Positions 43,114-52,517 of a DNA stretch of 64,000 nt are shown here, in pieces. The position numbers were made by a program, and so were the translations under genes. Source of the DNA: Lutimaribacter degradans (GTDB lineage Bacteria > Pseudomonadota > Alphaproteobacteria > Rhodobacterales > Rhodobacteraceae); NCBI RefSeq assembly GCF_023703375.1, contig NZ_JAMQGO010000001.1, forward strand, positions 682,001 to 746,000, written 5' to 3'. The notes beneath the pieces were generated by a model. It had not been told where the DNA came from, did not search any database, and saw only the letters and a program-made list of their open reading frames with translations. Within the stretch, counting starts at the first letter, position 1. Each line of letters opens with the position of its first letter.

Positions 43114-45236
43114 TGCGCGGGCTCTGGGTTGCCCTGGCTCTTCTCTTGGCCACAGCCCTGCCGGGCGTGGCGCAAACCCGTGACGGGCGCAATGCGGCGG
43201 TGCTGGTGGCTGATCGCGTGGCGCTGGAAGGTGACACGCGGCTTGTCGCCGAAGGCAATGTCGAGGCGATTTACCGCGAAACCCGGCTCAAGGCGGCGCG
43301 TATCGTCTATGACCGCAGCGAGGACCGGCTGATCCTCGACGGGCCGATCATGCTGATCGAGGGCGAAACAACCATCATTCTGGCGGATTCCGGGGCGCTC
43401 GACGCCGATATGCGCAACGGCCTGTTGCGCGGGGCGCGGATGATCATGGACAAGCGGGTGCAGTTGGCCGCCAACCGCATCGACCGGGTGGGTGGGCGCT
43501 ATACCCAGCTTTACAAGGTCGCGGCGACATCGTGCCGGGTGTGCAATTCCGCGACCCCGCCGATCTGGGAAATTCGCGCGCGGCGCGCGGTGCATGACCA
43601 GCAGGAAAAACAGTTCTATTTCGACAATGCGCAGTTGCGGGTTCTCGACGTGCCGATCCTGTGGTTGCCGCGGCTGCGCCTGCCCGATGCCACGGTCGAG
43701 CGGGCCACCGGCTTTCTCATGCCGTCGTTGAGCAGCAATTCGCAACTGGGCGCGGGTGTGCGCGTTCCCTATTTCATCCGTATCGGCAACCACCGCGACC
43801 TGACGATCACCCCGTTCCTGGCCGCCAACAGCCGCACGCTTGAACTGCGCTACAGGCAAGCGTTTCGCAACGGCGATCTTGAGATCAACGGCGCGTTCTC
43901 GAATGACGAGCTGGTAGCCGACAACCGAGCCTACCTGTTCGCCTCGGGCGCATTCGACCTGGCGCGCGGTTTCAAGCTGCAATTCGATATCGAGGCGGTG
44001 ACCGACAAGGCTTACCTTGTCGATTACGATTATTCCGAGAAGGATCGCCTGGACAGCACCCTGGCCCTGACGCGCAGCCGGCGCGACGAATATATCAGCG
44101 CCGGGATCACCACCTACCAGACCTTGCGCGACGGCGAGGTCAATGCCCAGATCCCCACGATCATCGGGGATGCCATGTACGAACGGCGTTATTTTCCCGG
44201 CCGTATCGGCGGCGAACTGCGCATGGCCTACGCGGTGTATGGGCATCGGCGCTATTCCGACCTGGATATTCTTGGCCGCGATGTGGCGCGGGCCGAGGCC
44301 GACCTGTCTTGGCGGCGCGGATGGACCTTGCCGAAGGGTCTGCGCCTGCAATTCGAAGGCGGTGTTGCGGTTGACACCGTCCGCACCTGGCAAGACAGCA
44401 CTGCGGACTCGTCGAAAACCCAGGCCACGCCCCGCGCGGGGCTGACCCTGCGCTGGCCCTTGCTGCGGCAGGCGGCAAGCGGGGCCACGGTCGTTCTTGA
44501 ACCCCTTGTCATGATCGGCTGGGCCGGTGGCAGCAACTCGAACCTGCCCAACGACGAAAGCACCCGCGTCGAATTCGACGAGGGCAACCTGCTGTCACTG
44601 TCGCGATTTCCCGCGGCCGACCGGCGCGAACGTGGCCTCAGCGCGGCCTACGGTTTCAACTGGGCGCGGTTCGACCCGAGCGGCGGGCAGGCCAGCCTGA
44701 CGATGGGCCATATCGTCCGCGACGAGACCCAGCCCGATTTCACCCGCACCTCGGGGCTGGACGGGCTGAACTCGAACCTGCTGCTTGCCGGGCAATACCG
44801 CACGGCCGGGGGTATTGCCCTGACCGCGCGCACGCTCTTCGACACGTCGTTCGACCTGACCAAGACAGAGGCGCGCGCGGCCTGGATCACCCCCGACCTT
44901 GGGCTGGGGGCATCGTATTTCTGGCTGACCGAAGATCTGGCCGAGGCCCGCCCGGACCCGGTGTCGGAATGGGCGTTCGATGGCAGCTACCGGATCTCAC
45001 GGCACTGGACGGGCACCGCCAATTGGCGTTACGACGTGAGTAACAACCGGACGGCGGAAGCGGGGCTTGGCTTGCAGTATCGTAATGAATGTGTCGAGGT
45101 GGACCTTTCGCTCTCGCGTCGCTTTACCTCTTCCACTATCGTTGACCCGTCGACCGATTTGGGGATCACCGTCGGGCTTCGGGGCTTTTCCGCCCAGGGG
45201 TTCGATAACAGTTATACCCGCACTTGCAGGAACTAA
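43113..45236 (+). CDS. lptD: LPS assembly protein LptD
   Basis: A 707-aa outer-membrane beta barrel that inserts lipopolysaccharide with LptE. A signal peptide (LALLLATALPGVAQ, about 21 residues) is followed by an OstA-like N-terminal domain (about 28-130) and the barrel with the family's alternating strands. Cysteines in SCRVCNS near 150 and in NECVEV and TRTC near the C-terminus fit the inter-domain disulfides that activate LptD. ATG 43113 overlaps the lptG stop by one base; longer starts inside lptG lack a signal peptide. Confidence 0.95.
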   Translation: MRGLWVALALLLATALPGVAQTRDGRNAAVLVADRVALEGDTRLVAEGNVEAIYRETRLKAARIVYDRSEDRLILDGPIMLIEGETTIILADSGALDADMRNGLLRGARMIMDKRVQLAANRIDRVGGRYTQLYKVAATSCRVCNSATPPIWEIRARRAVHDQQEKQFYFDNAQLRVLDVPILWLPRLRLPDATVERATGFLMPSLSSNSQLGAGVRVPYFIRIGNHRDLTITPFLAANSRTLELRYRQAFRNGDLEINGAFSNDELVADNRAYLFASGAFDLARGFKLQFDIEAVTDKAYLVDYDYSEKDRLDSTLALTRSRRDEYISAGITTYQTLRDGEVNAQIPTIIGDAMYERRYFPGRIGGELRMAYAVYGHRRYSDLDILGRDVARAEADLSWRRGWTLPKGLRLQFEGGVAVDTVRTWQDSTADSSKTQATPRAGLTLRWPLLRQAASGATVVLEPLVMIGWAGGSNSNLPNDESTRVEFDEGNLLSLSRFPAADRRERGLSAAYGFNWARFDPSGGQASLTMGHIVRDETQPDFTRTSGLDGLNSNLLLAGQYRTAGGIALTARTLFDTSFDLTKTEARAAWITPDLGLGASYFWLTEDLAEARPDPVSEWAFDGSYRISRHWTGTANWRYDVSNNRTAEAGLGLQYRNECVEVDLSLSRRFTSSTIVDPSTDLGITVGLRGFSAQGFDNSYTRTCRN

Positions 45237-45242
45237 TACGAC

Positions 45243-46469
45243 ATGAAACGACAGTTCAGCCGGATCGCAATTGCCCTGATAGCCGCCGCCACGCTTTTGG
45301 CGGGTGCCGTGCCCGGCCAGGCACAGAACCCTTTTGCGCCGGTCATCACCGTCAATGACAAGGTCATCACCGGACACGAGATCGAGCAACGCGCCCTGAT
45401 GCTGCGGCTTTTCCGGGCGCCGGGCGACCCCCAGGCGCTTGCCCGCGAACAGCTGATCGAAGAACGGCTGAAGCTGGAAGCCATCGAGCAGGCGGGGCTC
45501 GAACTTTCGGACGAGGGTCTGAAAGAAGGGATGGAGGAGTTCTCCTCTCGTGCCGACATGACGCCCGACCAATTCTTGCGGGCACTGGAAGCGGGTGGCG
45601 TGGCCGAGCAAACTTATCGCGAATTCGTGCGCATGGGTGTGCTGTGGCGCGAATTGGTGCGCGCGCGTTTCGCCGGCCGGGTCCAGATCTCGGAAACCGA
45701 GGTTGACCGCGCGCTTGCCACGTTGACCGGCGGCAGCTCGGTGCGGGTGCTTCTGTCCGAGATCATCATTCCCGCCCCGCCCGAGGAAATGGAAGCGGTG
45801 ATGCAGCGCGCCGAACGGATCAGCGAGATCACTTCCTTCGATGCTTTCTCGGCCGAGGCACGGCGCAGTTCGGCGTCGCCCACACGCGACCGTGGCGGGC
45901 GGATGCCGTGGATGGCGCTGACCGAGTTGCCCGCACAGCTGCGCCCGATCGTTCTTGGCCTTGCGCCCGGCCAGGTCAGCGACCCCCTGCCGATTGAAAA
46001 CGCCGTTGCGCTGTTCCAGCTTCGCGCGCTTGAAGAAACCGATGTGCAGACGCCGGAATATGCCGCCATCGAATACGCCGCCTATTACATCGACGGCGGC
46101 CGGAGCGAAGCCACCCTTGCCCGGGCCGAGCGCATCCGCCAACAGGTTGATACCTGTGACGATCTTTACGGTATCGCTCAGGGCCAACCGCCCGAGGTGC
46201 TGGAACGGGGTTCGAAAAAACCCGAAGAGATCCCGCAGGACATCGCGGTGGAACTGGCCAAGCTTGACCCCGGCGAAGTGTCAACGACGCTGACCCGCGC
46301 GGGCGGACAGACGCTGGTTTTCCTGATGATGTGCGGCCGCACGCCCGTCATGGCCGAAGACCAGGACCGCGACGCGCTGCGCAACCAATTGCGCGCCCAA
46401 CGCCTGCAATCCTATGCCGAAGGCTATCTTGAGCAGCTTCGGGCCGATGCGCGCATCTCGGAACGATGA
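45243..46469 (+). CDS. surA: SurA-like periplasmic chaperone/peptidyl-prolyl isomerase
   Basis: A 408-aa exported protein (signal peptide ending VPGQAQ, about 28 residues) with an N-terminal SurA domain (PVITVNDKVITGHEIEQRALML) and one recognisable parvulin-type domain around residues 175-280, followed by a SurA-like C-terminal part. E. coli SurA has two parvulin domains, so this one is shorter. The place between lptD and pdxA is the canonical surA position; SurA assists outer-membrane protein folding, including LptD. Confidence 0.92.
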   Translation: MKRQFSRIAIALIAAATLLAGAVPGQAQNPFAPVITVNDKVITGHEIEQRALMLRLFRAPGDPQALAREQLIEERLKLEAIEQAGLELSDEGLKEGMEEFSSRADMTPDQFLRALEAGGVAEQTYREFVRMGVLWRELVRARFAGRVQISETEVDRALATLTGGSSVRVLLSEIIIPAPPEEMEAVMQRAERISEITSFDAFSAEARRSSASPTRDRGGRMPWMALTELPAQLRPIVLGLAPGQVSDPLPIENAVALFQLRALEETDVQTPEYAAIEYAAYYIDGGRSEATLARAERIRQQVDTCDDLYGIAQGQPPEVLERGSKKPEEIPQDIAVELAKLDPGEVSTTLTRAGGQTLVFLMMCGRTPVMAEDQDRDALRNQLRAQRLQSYAEGYLEQLRADARISER

Positions 46470-47437
46470 TCGCCCCTGTCGCGCTGACCTGTGGTGAACC
46501 CGCAGGCATTGGCCCGGAAACGGCCGCGCGGGCCTGGGCCGAGTTGAAAGACAGCCTGCCCTTTTTCTGGATCGGCGACAGTCGCCACCTGCCCGCGGGC
46601 ACGCCGACCTGTGAAATCGACACGCCCGCCGATGCGGCTGGCGCGATGGCGCGGGGCCTGCCGGTTCTGCCCCATCCCTTTGCCACCGACGCCCAGCCCG
46701 GGCAGCCCGATCCGGCGAATGCCCAGGGCGTGATCGACGTGATCGCGCGGGCGGTCGAGCTGGTGCAATCCGGCGCGGCCAGCGCGGTCTGTACCTCGCC
46801 GATCAACAAGAAGGCGCTGAAGGACGGGGCCGGTTTTGCCTATCCCGGCCATACCGAGTACCTCGCGGCGCTCGGGGGCGATGTCGATGTGGTGATGATG
46901 CTGGCCTGCGCCCAGCTGCGCGTGGTCCCGGCGACCATCCATATTCCGCTGCGCGATGTGCCCCTGGCGCTTGCCGCCGACGGGTTGGAAAAGGTGATCC
47001 GCATCACCCATGCGGCCATGATCCGCGATTTCGGGATCGGCAAGCCGCGCATCGCAGTTGCCGGGCTCAACCCCCACGCGGGTGAAGGCGGCGCCATGGG
47101 CGATGAAGAGATCACCTGGATCGGCCCGCTGCTGCGCCGGATGCGCGCCGACGGGTTTGACGTGACCGGCCCCCTGCCCGCTGACACGATGTTTCACGCC
47201 AGCGCGCGAGCCCGCTACGACGTGGCGGTGGCCATGTATCACGATCAGGCGCTGATCCCGATCAAAACGCTTGATTTCGCCGGCGGGGTGAATGTCACGC
47301 TTGGCCTGCCTTTCGTGCGCACGTCGCCCGACCACGGCACCGCGTTTGATATCGCGGGGCAAGGTGTGGCCGACCCGTCATCGCTGATCGCGGCGCTGCG
47401 CATGGCCGCCGACATGGCGCGGGCCCGCGCCACATGA
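46466..47437 (+). CDS. pdxA: 4-hydroxythreonine-4-phosphate dehydrogenase
   Basis: A 323-aa NAD-dependent enzyme of pyridoxal 5'-phosphate synthesis. GEPAGIGPE at the N-terminus, PGHTEYLA near residue 128 and [11 protein letters not shown] near 258 carry metal and substrate ligands. Its ATG overlaps the surA stop by 4 bp and its stop overlaps rsmA by 4 bp, as in many proteobacteria. Confidence 0.96.
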   Translation: MIAPVALTCGEPAGIGPETAARAWAELKDSLPFFWIGDSRHLPAGTPTCEIDTPADAAGAMARGLPVLPHPFATDAQPGQPDPANAQGVIDVIARAVELVQSGAASAVCTSPINKKALKDGAGFAYPGHTEYLAALGGDVDVVMMLACAQLRVVPATIHIPLRDVPLALAADGLEKVIRITHAAMIRDFGIGKPRIAVAGLNPHAGEGGAMGDEEITWIGPLLRRMRADGFDVTGPLPADTMFHASARARYDVAVAMYHDQALIPIKTLDFAGGVNVTLGLPFVRTSPDHGTAFDIAGQGVADPSSLIAALRMAADMARARAT

Positions 47438-48267
47438 GCGGGATCGACACCCTGCCCCCTCTGCGCGCGGTGATCGCGGAACACGGGCTTTCGGCGCGCA
47501 AATCGCTTGGGCAGAACTTTTTGCTGGATCTCAACCTGACCGCCAAGATCGCCCGGCAGGCCGGCGATCTGACGCAATGCGATGTTCTGGAAATCGGCCC
47601 CGGCCCCGGCGGGTTGACCCGTGGATTGCTGGCGCAGGGCGCGCGGCACGTGCTGGCCATCGAAAAGGATGCCCGTTGCCTGCCCGCGTTGGAGGAAATC
47701 GCGGCCGCCTATCCTGGCCGGTTGGAGGTGCTCAATGCCGATGCGCTTGCCGTCGATCCGCTGACGCACCTGACACCGCCGATCCGTATCGCGGCCAATT
47801 TGCCCTATAACGTGGGCACCGAGCTGTTGGTGCGCTGGCTGACCCCGCCCGAGTGGCCGCCTTTCTGGCAAAGCCTCACATTGATGTTCCAGCGCGAGGT
47901 GGCCGAGCGCATCGTGGCGCAGCCGGGCAGCAAGGCCTACGGACGGCTGGCCATCCTGGCGCAATGGCGCGCCGACGCGTATATCGCCATGTCCCTGCCA
48001 CCCGGTGCGTTCACCCCGCCGCCCAAGGTCAGTTCGGCCGTGGTGCACCTGACTGCCCTGCCCGAGCCACGTTTTCCTGCCGATCCGGCCAAGCTGGAAA
48101 AGGTGGTGGCCCGCGCCTTCAACCAGCGCCGCAAGATGCTGCGGGCCGCCCTGAAAGGCATGGCCCCCGATATCGAGGATCGGTTGATCGCTGCGGGAAT
48201 CGCGCCCACCGACCGCGCCGAAACCGTCGACCTGGAGCGGTTCTGCGCACTGGCCCGCCTGATGTAA
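47434..48267 (+). CDS. rsmA: 16S rRNA (adenine1518/1519-N6) dimethyltransferase
   Basis: A 277-aa SAM-dependent methylase (KsgA) that dimethylates two adenines of helix 45 in 16S r[13 protein letters not shown] at the N-terminus, the SAM motif [14 protein letters not shown] and the catalytic [11 protein letters not shown] are present. It closes the lpt-surA-pdxA operon; a long hairpin follows the stop at 48274-48301. Confidence 0.97.
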   Translation: MSGIDTLPPLRAVIAEHGLSARKSLGQNFLLDLNLTAKIARQAGDLTQCDVLEIGPGPGGLTRGLLAQGARHVLAIEKDARCLPALEEIAAAYPGRLEVLNADALAVDPLTHLTPPIRIAANLPYNVGTELLVRWLTPPEWPPFWQSLTLMFQREVAERIVAQPGSKAYGRLAILAQWRADAYIAMSLPPGAFTPPPKVSSAVVHLTALPEPRFPADPAKLEKVVARAFNQRRKMLRAALKGMAPDIEDRLIAAGIAPTDRAETVDLERFCALARLM

Positions 48268-48273
48268 CAAGAA

Positions 48274-48301
48274 ACGCCGCGTCCCGAACCGGGCGCGGCG
48301 T
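48274..48301. terminator. Hairpin between rsmA and the DUF4167 gene
   Basis: ACGCCGCG (48274-48281) and CGCGGCGT (48294-48301), with CCCG/CGGG inside, form a long stem on both strands. On the minus strand it is followed by TTTCTT, so it looks better as the terminator of the DUF4167 transcript, but it can also stop rsmA. Confidence 0.7.
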
Positions 48302-48326
48302 AAGGTCTTGCAGGAAGGCGCGGCGA

Positions 48327-48923
48327 TTATTCGGCCGCGTTATCCGTTTTGGCGGGGCTGTTGCCTTGGCCTTGGTCGGGTGCGCCGTCCTGTTTGGGGG
48401 CGTCAGCCTTCTTTGCGCGTGGCTTGCGCGGGCGCTTCGGCTTTTCCTGGGGGGCATTGGTCTCGGGCTTGCCGTCAGACTTGCTTTCGGGTGTTTCCAC
48501 CAGGCCGCTGTCCTCACCGCCATCGCCCATTTCAACGACGTTGCCGTTGCCCTTGCCCTGGTCAGCCTGCCCGGCGTCACCGGGCTCGCGGTCCTGGCGT
48601 TGCGTGCGTTCGCGGTCACGCTCGGCCTGGCGCTCGCGGTTCTGGCGCTCCTGCTCTTCGCGGCGCGCCTCTTGTTCCTTGGTCGCGGCGCTGAGCATAC
48701 GCAGGTAATGCTCGGCGTGCTGCTGAAAGTTCTCGGCGGCGACCCGGTCATTGCCCAGCTGTGCATCACGCGTAAGCTGGTTGTATTTCTCGATGATCTG
48801 CTGCGGCGTCCCGCGCACCTTGCCGTCGGGCCCGGAACTGTCGAAGACGCGGTTTACGATGTTGCCAACCGATCGGTTGTTACGGTTGCCCTTTGACCGC
48901 GAGCGGGATTTCGATGATCTCAT
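48327..48923 (-). CDS. DUF4167 domain protein
   Basis: A 198-aa protein with a basic Ser/Arg-rich start (RSSKSRSRSKGNRNNRS), the DUF4167 domain with VNRVFDSSGPDGKVRG and a following helix AENFQQHAEHYLRML (about residues 20-80), and a long charged low-complexity tail with Lys/Pro-rich stretches. It is likely nucleic-acid binding and cytoplasmic, though the function of the family is unknown. It follows prmC on the same strand across a 224-bp gap with its own regulatory features. Confidence 0.88.
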   Translation of the reverse strand: MRSSKSRSRSKGNRNNRSVGNIVNRVFDSSGPDGKVRGTPQQIIEKYNQLTRDAQLGNDRVAAENFQQHAEHYLRMLSAATKEQEARREEQERQNRERQAERDRERTQRQDREPGDAGQADQGKGNGNVVEMGDGGEDSGLVETPESKSDGKPETNAPQEKPKRPRKPRAKKADAPKQDGAPDQGQGNSPAKTDNAAE

Positions 48924-49105
48924 GTTTTAGATTTCCAGCCTTAGTCTGCTGAGATGTGCCACCGGTCCCGGGCAAGTTGCCCCCACCATCCGGTTGGCCA
49001 ATATTTGTGGCATGGCGTCGCGCGGGACCGCCCAAGGGCATCCACCGCATCGACGCTTAAGGAGTAATCATGACAGGCCCCTCCTGACAAGGGGAAAAGG
49101 CGGAA

Positions 49106-49129
49106 AAATATTTAAAATCACGTGATTTT
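49106..49129. promoter_or_regulatory. AT-rich palindromes between prmC and the DUF4167 gene
   Basis: AAAATCACGTGATTTT (49114-49129) is a perfect 16-bp palindrome, immediately preceded by AAATATTT (49106-49113), another palindrome. The surrounding DNA is GC-rich, so this is a clear AT island, 190 bp upstream of the DUF4167 start and just past the prmC end. It may be an operator or part of a promoter region. The rest of the 48924-49147 gap holds no gene that I can support. Confidence 0.5.
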
Positions 49130-49147
49130 TCGCGAAAACACCGGCTT

Positions 49148-49996
49148 TCAAGGCGCATCGCCCGTCACGACACGGTCGCGCCCGTCCAGATCGGGCAGAA
49201 CCCGCACCGCGCGAAACCCCGCCGCATCGAACAGCGCGGCCACCGCCGCCCCCTGGCTGTGGCCGATTTCCACCATCAGCGGCGCGCCTGCACTCAGGTG
49301 CGCCGCCGCCCTCGCGCAAATCGCGCGATAGGCCGACAGGCCGTCGCCTTCGTCCGTCAGCGCCATGCGCGGCTCAAATGAAAGCTCGGGCGCCAGCCTG
49401 CTCATTTCATCGCTGGAGATATAGGGCGGGTTCGAAACGATCAGGTCGAAAACGGCATCGCCGGGCACCGCGTCGAACCACGCGCCCTGGCGCAGGGCCA
49501 ACCGATCGGCAACGCCGATCTGCCGGGCGTTCTGCGCGGCGATCTCCAGCGCGCCTTGGCTCAAGTCGGTTCCCATGCCCGAGGCCCCGGCCCGCGCGGC
49601 CAGAAGGCTGATCACGATGGCGCCGCTGCCGGTGCCAAGGTCCAGAACCCGTGTCCATGGCCGTTCCAGGGCAAGCGACACCAGCGTTTCCGTTTCGGGG
49701 CGCGGATCGAGGACATCGGCCGTGACGGCAAAGCGATGCGCAAAGAAATCGCGCCCGCCCAGGATATGGCTCATCGGCATGCGGGCGGCCCGTTGGCCCA
49801 CGCGGTGGTCGAATTCCTGCAAGGCTGCGCCACGATCCCGGCCATCGGTCGCAAAGACCGATGCCCAAAGCATCTGCGCCTCGCCCCGTGCATTATCCAG
49901 CCCCGCGTCGCGCAGCCGCACCGCGGCGGCGTTCAACCGCTCTTGGTCGCTTTCCTCAAGATCAAAGAGCCGGCCCCTTGCAAAAAAGCCGCTCAT
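49148..49996 (-). CDS. prmC: Release factor glutamine methyltransferase
   Basis: A 282-aa SAM-dependent enzyme that methylates the Gln of the GGQ loop in RF1 and RF2. The SAM motif [16 protein letters not shown] and the catalytic NPPY in [14 protein letters not shown] are present. It overlaps the prfA stop by 4 bp, which couples production of the methylase and its substrate. A helical N-terminal domain precedes the methylase fold. Confidence 0.95.
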   Translation of the reverse strand: MSGFFARGRLFDLEESDQERLNAAAVRLRDAGLDNARGEAQMLWASVFATDGRDRGAALQEFDHRVGQRAARMPMSHILGGRDFFAHRFAVTADVLDPRPETETLVSLALERPWTRVLDLGTGSGAIVISLLAARAGASGMGTDLSQGALEIAAQNARQIGVADRLALRQGAWFDAVPGDAVFDLIVSNPPYISSDEMSRLAPELSFEPRMALTDEGDGLSAYRAICARAAAHLSAGAPLMVEIGHSQGAAVAALFDAAGFRAVRVLPDLDGRDRVVTGDAP

Positions 49997-51042
49997 CCCT
50001 CCATCTCCGCCAGCAAGGCAGCTTGGTGGTCGGATATGAGCGCGTCGATCACCTCGTCCAGGTCGCCTTGCATCACCTGGTCAAGCTTGTAGAGCGTCAG
50101 GCCAATGCGGTGATCGGTCAGGCGGCCCTGGGGAAAGTTGTAGGTGCGGATCCGCTCGGAACGATCGCCCGAGCCGACCTGGGCCTTGCGGTTGGCGGCG
50201 CGTTCCTGCGCCGCGCGCTGGCGTTCGATGTCGAACAGCCGCGCCTTCAGCACCTCCATCGCGATGGCCCGGTTCTGGTGCTGGGATTTTTCCGAACTGG
50301 TGACCACGATGCCAGTGGGAACATGGGTGATCCGCACCGCCGAGTCGGTGGTGTTCACATGCTGACCGCCCGCACCGCTGGCGCGCATCGTGTCGATGCG
50401 CAGGTCGTTGGGGTCGATCTGGATATCGACATCCTCGGCCACGGGCAGCACGGCGACGGTGGCCGCGCTGGTGTGGATACGTCCGCCGGATTCGGTGCTG
50501 GGCACGCGTTGGACCCGATGCACGCCGGATTCGAATTTCAGCCGGGCAAACACGCCCTCGCCCTTGACCTGTGCCACGACCTCCTTGATGCCGCCAAGCT
50601 CTGTTTCCTGCATCTCGACGATCTGAAAGGTCCAGCCGCGCGCCTCGGCATAGCGTTGATACATGCGCAAAAGGTCGGCGGCGAACAGCGCCGCCTCGTC
50701 GCCCCCGGTGCCGGGCCGGATCTCGATCATCGCGGGGCGGGCGTCGGCGGCATCCTTGGGCAACAGCGCCAGTTGCAGCGCATGCTCGGCATCCGACAGG
50801 CGGGCGCGCAGGTCGTGCAGCTCTTCTTCGGCCAGCGCCCGCATCTCGGGGTCGTCCAGCATCGCCTCGGCCTCGGTCATGCCGTCACGCAGCCGCTCGT
50901 AGGCGGTGATCTGTTCGACCACCGGGCGCAGCTCGGCATACTCGCGCCCCAACGCGGCAAGATCGCCGCCCCCCTCGGCCATACGCGCCTCGAGATACTG
51001 GAACCGCTGGGTGATCTGCTGCAGGCGTTCGTTTGAAATCAT
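49993..51042 (-). CDS. prfA: Peptide chain release factor 1
   Basis: A 349-aa factor that reads UAA and UAG. The recognition tripeptide is PST within [22 protein letters not shown], and the catalytic loop is [18 protein letters not shown]. Length is normal for the shorter alphaproteobacterial form. It is in an operon with prmC. Confidence 0.96.
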   Translation of the reverse strand: MISNERLQQITQRFQYLEARMAEGGGDLAALGREYAELRPVVEQITAYERLRDGMTEAEAMLDDPEMRALAEEELHDLRARLSDAEHALQLALLPKDAADARPAMIEIRPGTGGDEAALFAADLLRMYQRYAEARGWTFQIVEMQETELGGIKEVVAQVKGEGVFARLKFESGVHRVQRVPSTESGGRIHTSAATVAVLPVAEDVDIQIDPNDLRIDTMRASGAGGQHVNTTDSAVRITHVPTGIVVTSSEKSQHQNRAIAMEVLKARLFDIERQRAAQERAANRKAQVGSGDRSERIRTYNFPQGRLTDHRIGLTLYKLDQVMQGDLDEVIDALISDHQAALLAEMEG

Positions 51043-51105
51043 GGGCCTAGCTCTTTGTCGATCTGCGCGCCGCGGTCAAGGCCAAGGGCGCCGCGGCATC
51101 GGGTG

Positions 51106-51528
51106 TCAGCCCCGGTCCAGGCGTTCCAGCCATGCCGCGACGCGGGCGCGGTTCACCCCCATGTCGGACTGGCCAAAGCGCAGCCGCGCATGAACAAGCA
51201 AATCTCCCTCGCGGGCCTCGATCGTCGTGTAATCGGGAAACCGCCAGAGTTTCGAACGGGTCACATAGGTCACGCGCCCGTCTTCGGGCTTGCCGGCCAG
51301 AACGCGAGTGCGCGGCGTGTCACGTATGATGGCATCCAGATCGGAAAGCCTGTCCCCTTTCCCGTCAAGCACACGGATCACGCCGCCTGCCATGTCGCGG
51401 TTTTCAGCTTTCGGCACCGGCACGTGCCAGCGCGCCGGGTCGCTGGGGGCCACGCGGACCCAGCCGGCAAAGCCTGCCACCAGGGCAAAGATTGCAAGTG
51501 CCATCCATGTCATTGCTATCATGCGCAT
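51106..51528 (-). CDS. DUF1499 family protein
   Basis: A 140-aa protein with an N-terminal hydrophobic segment (MTWMALAIFALVAGFAGWVRV) that may be a signal anchor, followed by the DUF1499 domain (about 60-138: VTRSKLWRFPDYTTIEAREGDLLVHARLRFGQSDMGVNRARVAAWL). Function unknown; the family often binds lipids or sits in the envelope. It follows the agmatinase gene by 16 bp and is likely co-transcribed. Confidence 0.82.
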   Translation of the reverse strand: MRMIAMTWMALAIFALVAGFAGWVRVAPSDPARWHVPVPKAENRDMAGGVIRVLDGKGDRLSDLDAIIRDTPRTRVLAGKPEDGRVTYVTRSKLWRFPDYTTIEAREGDLLVHARLRFGQSDMGVNRARVAAWLERLDRG

Positions 51529-51544
51529 CCCCCGTTCTATGAAA

Positions 51545-52513
51545 TCAACCGGCCTGCCGCCGGGTCCAGCCCCAAAGGCAGATCAGCTCGACCGCCACAT
51601 GCGCTCCGGCAATCGCCGTCGCGCCCGTCGTGTCGAATGGCGGCGACACCTCGACCACGTCACCGCCCAACAGGTTTATCCCCGCCAGACCGCGCAATAT
51701 GGCCGCGGCCTGCGCGCTGCTCAGCCCTCCCCAAACCGGCGTGCCCGTGCCCGGCGCAAAGGCCGGGTCCAACCCGTCGATGTCGAATGTCAGGTAGGTC
51801 GGGTGATCGCCCAGCACAGCACGAATTTCATCGGCCACCGCGCGGGGTCCGATTTCGTGCAGGCGCGGTGCATCGATGATGTGAAAGCCCAGCGTGTCTG
51901 GGTTGTCGGTGCGTATTCCCACCTGAACCGAGCGGGCCGGGTCGACAATGCCCAGCTTGACGGCCTTGTACATGAATGTGCCGTGATCGATCCGGTCCAT
52001 GTTGTCATCGGCCCAAGTGTCGGTATGGGCGTCGAACTGCAGAACCGACAGGGGCCCGAACTTGTCGGCATGAGCCTTCAGAATCGGCAGGGTGATCGAA
52101 TGATCGCCCCCCAGCGTGATGGCCGCCGCGCCGGCATCGAGGATACCCGCGACATGCGCTTGCAGGGCGGCCGGGAACGCCGGCACATCGGCATAGTCAA
52201 AGGCCAGGTCACCGTAATCGGCGATGGCCAGTTCGCTCAACGGGTCATAGCCCCAGCCATAGGGCGCATCCGGGCTTTGCAGCGCGCTGGCCTCGCGTAT
52301 CGCGCGGGGGCCAAGCCGCGTGCCGGGGCGGTTGGTCACCGACTGGTCGAAAGGCACGCCGGTTATGGCGATATCCACGCCGGACAGATCCTTGGTATAG
52401 CGCCGGCGCAGGAACGAGGTCGCCCCGCCAAAGGTGTTCTCGAAACTGGGGCCACGCAGATCGCGCCGCGTAAATGCCTGATCTACTTGTGTTTTCGCGT
52501 CTTCCAGGCTCAT
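51545..52513 (-). CDS. speB: Agmatinase/ureohydrolase family enzyme
   Basis: A 322-aa binuclear manganese hydrolase that removes urea from agmatine or a related guanidino compound. The metal ligands are in GGDHSITLP, FDAHTDTWADD and TFDIDGLDPAFAPGTGTP. ATG 52513 begins MSLEDAK and gives the normal length; an upstream extension has no family resemblance. Guanidinobutyrase or guanidinopropionase activity is possible since substrates vary in this family. It is 4 bp after the M20 amidohydrolase gene. Confidence 0.88.
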   Translation of the reverse strand: MSLEDAKTQVDQAFTRRDLRGPSFENTFGGATSFLRRRYTKDLSGVDIAITGVPFDQSVTNRPGTRLGPRAIREASALQSPDAPYGWGYDPLSELAIADYGDLAFDYADVPAFPAALQAHVAGILDAGAAAITLGGDHSITLPILKAHADKFGPLSVLQFDAHTDTWADDNMDRIDHGTFMYKAVKLGIVDPARSVQVGIRTDNPDTLGFHIIDAPRLHEIGPRAVADEIRAVLGDHPTYLTFDIDGLDPAFAPGTGTPVWGGLSSAQAAAILRGLAGINLLGGDVVEVSPPFDTTGATAIAGAHVAVELICLWGWTRRQAG

Positions 52514-52517
52514 GTAT

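Noticed and set aside
49070..49087. A 5-codon mini frame with ribosome site
   Set aside because: Too short to support as a gene; a matching mini frame on the other strand shows it is a by-product of local symmetry. Kept only as a finding.
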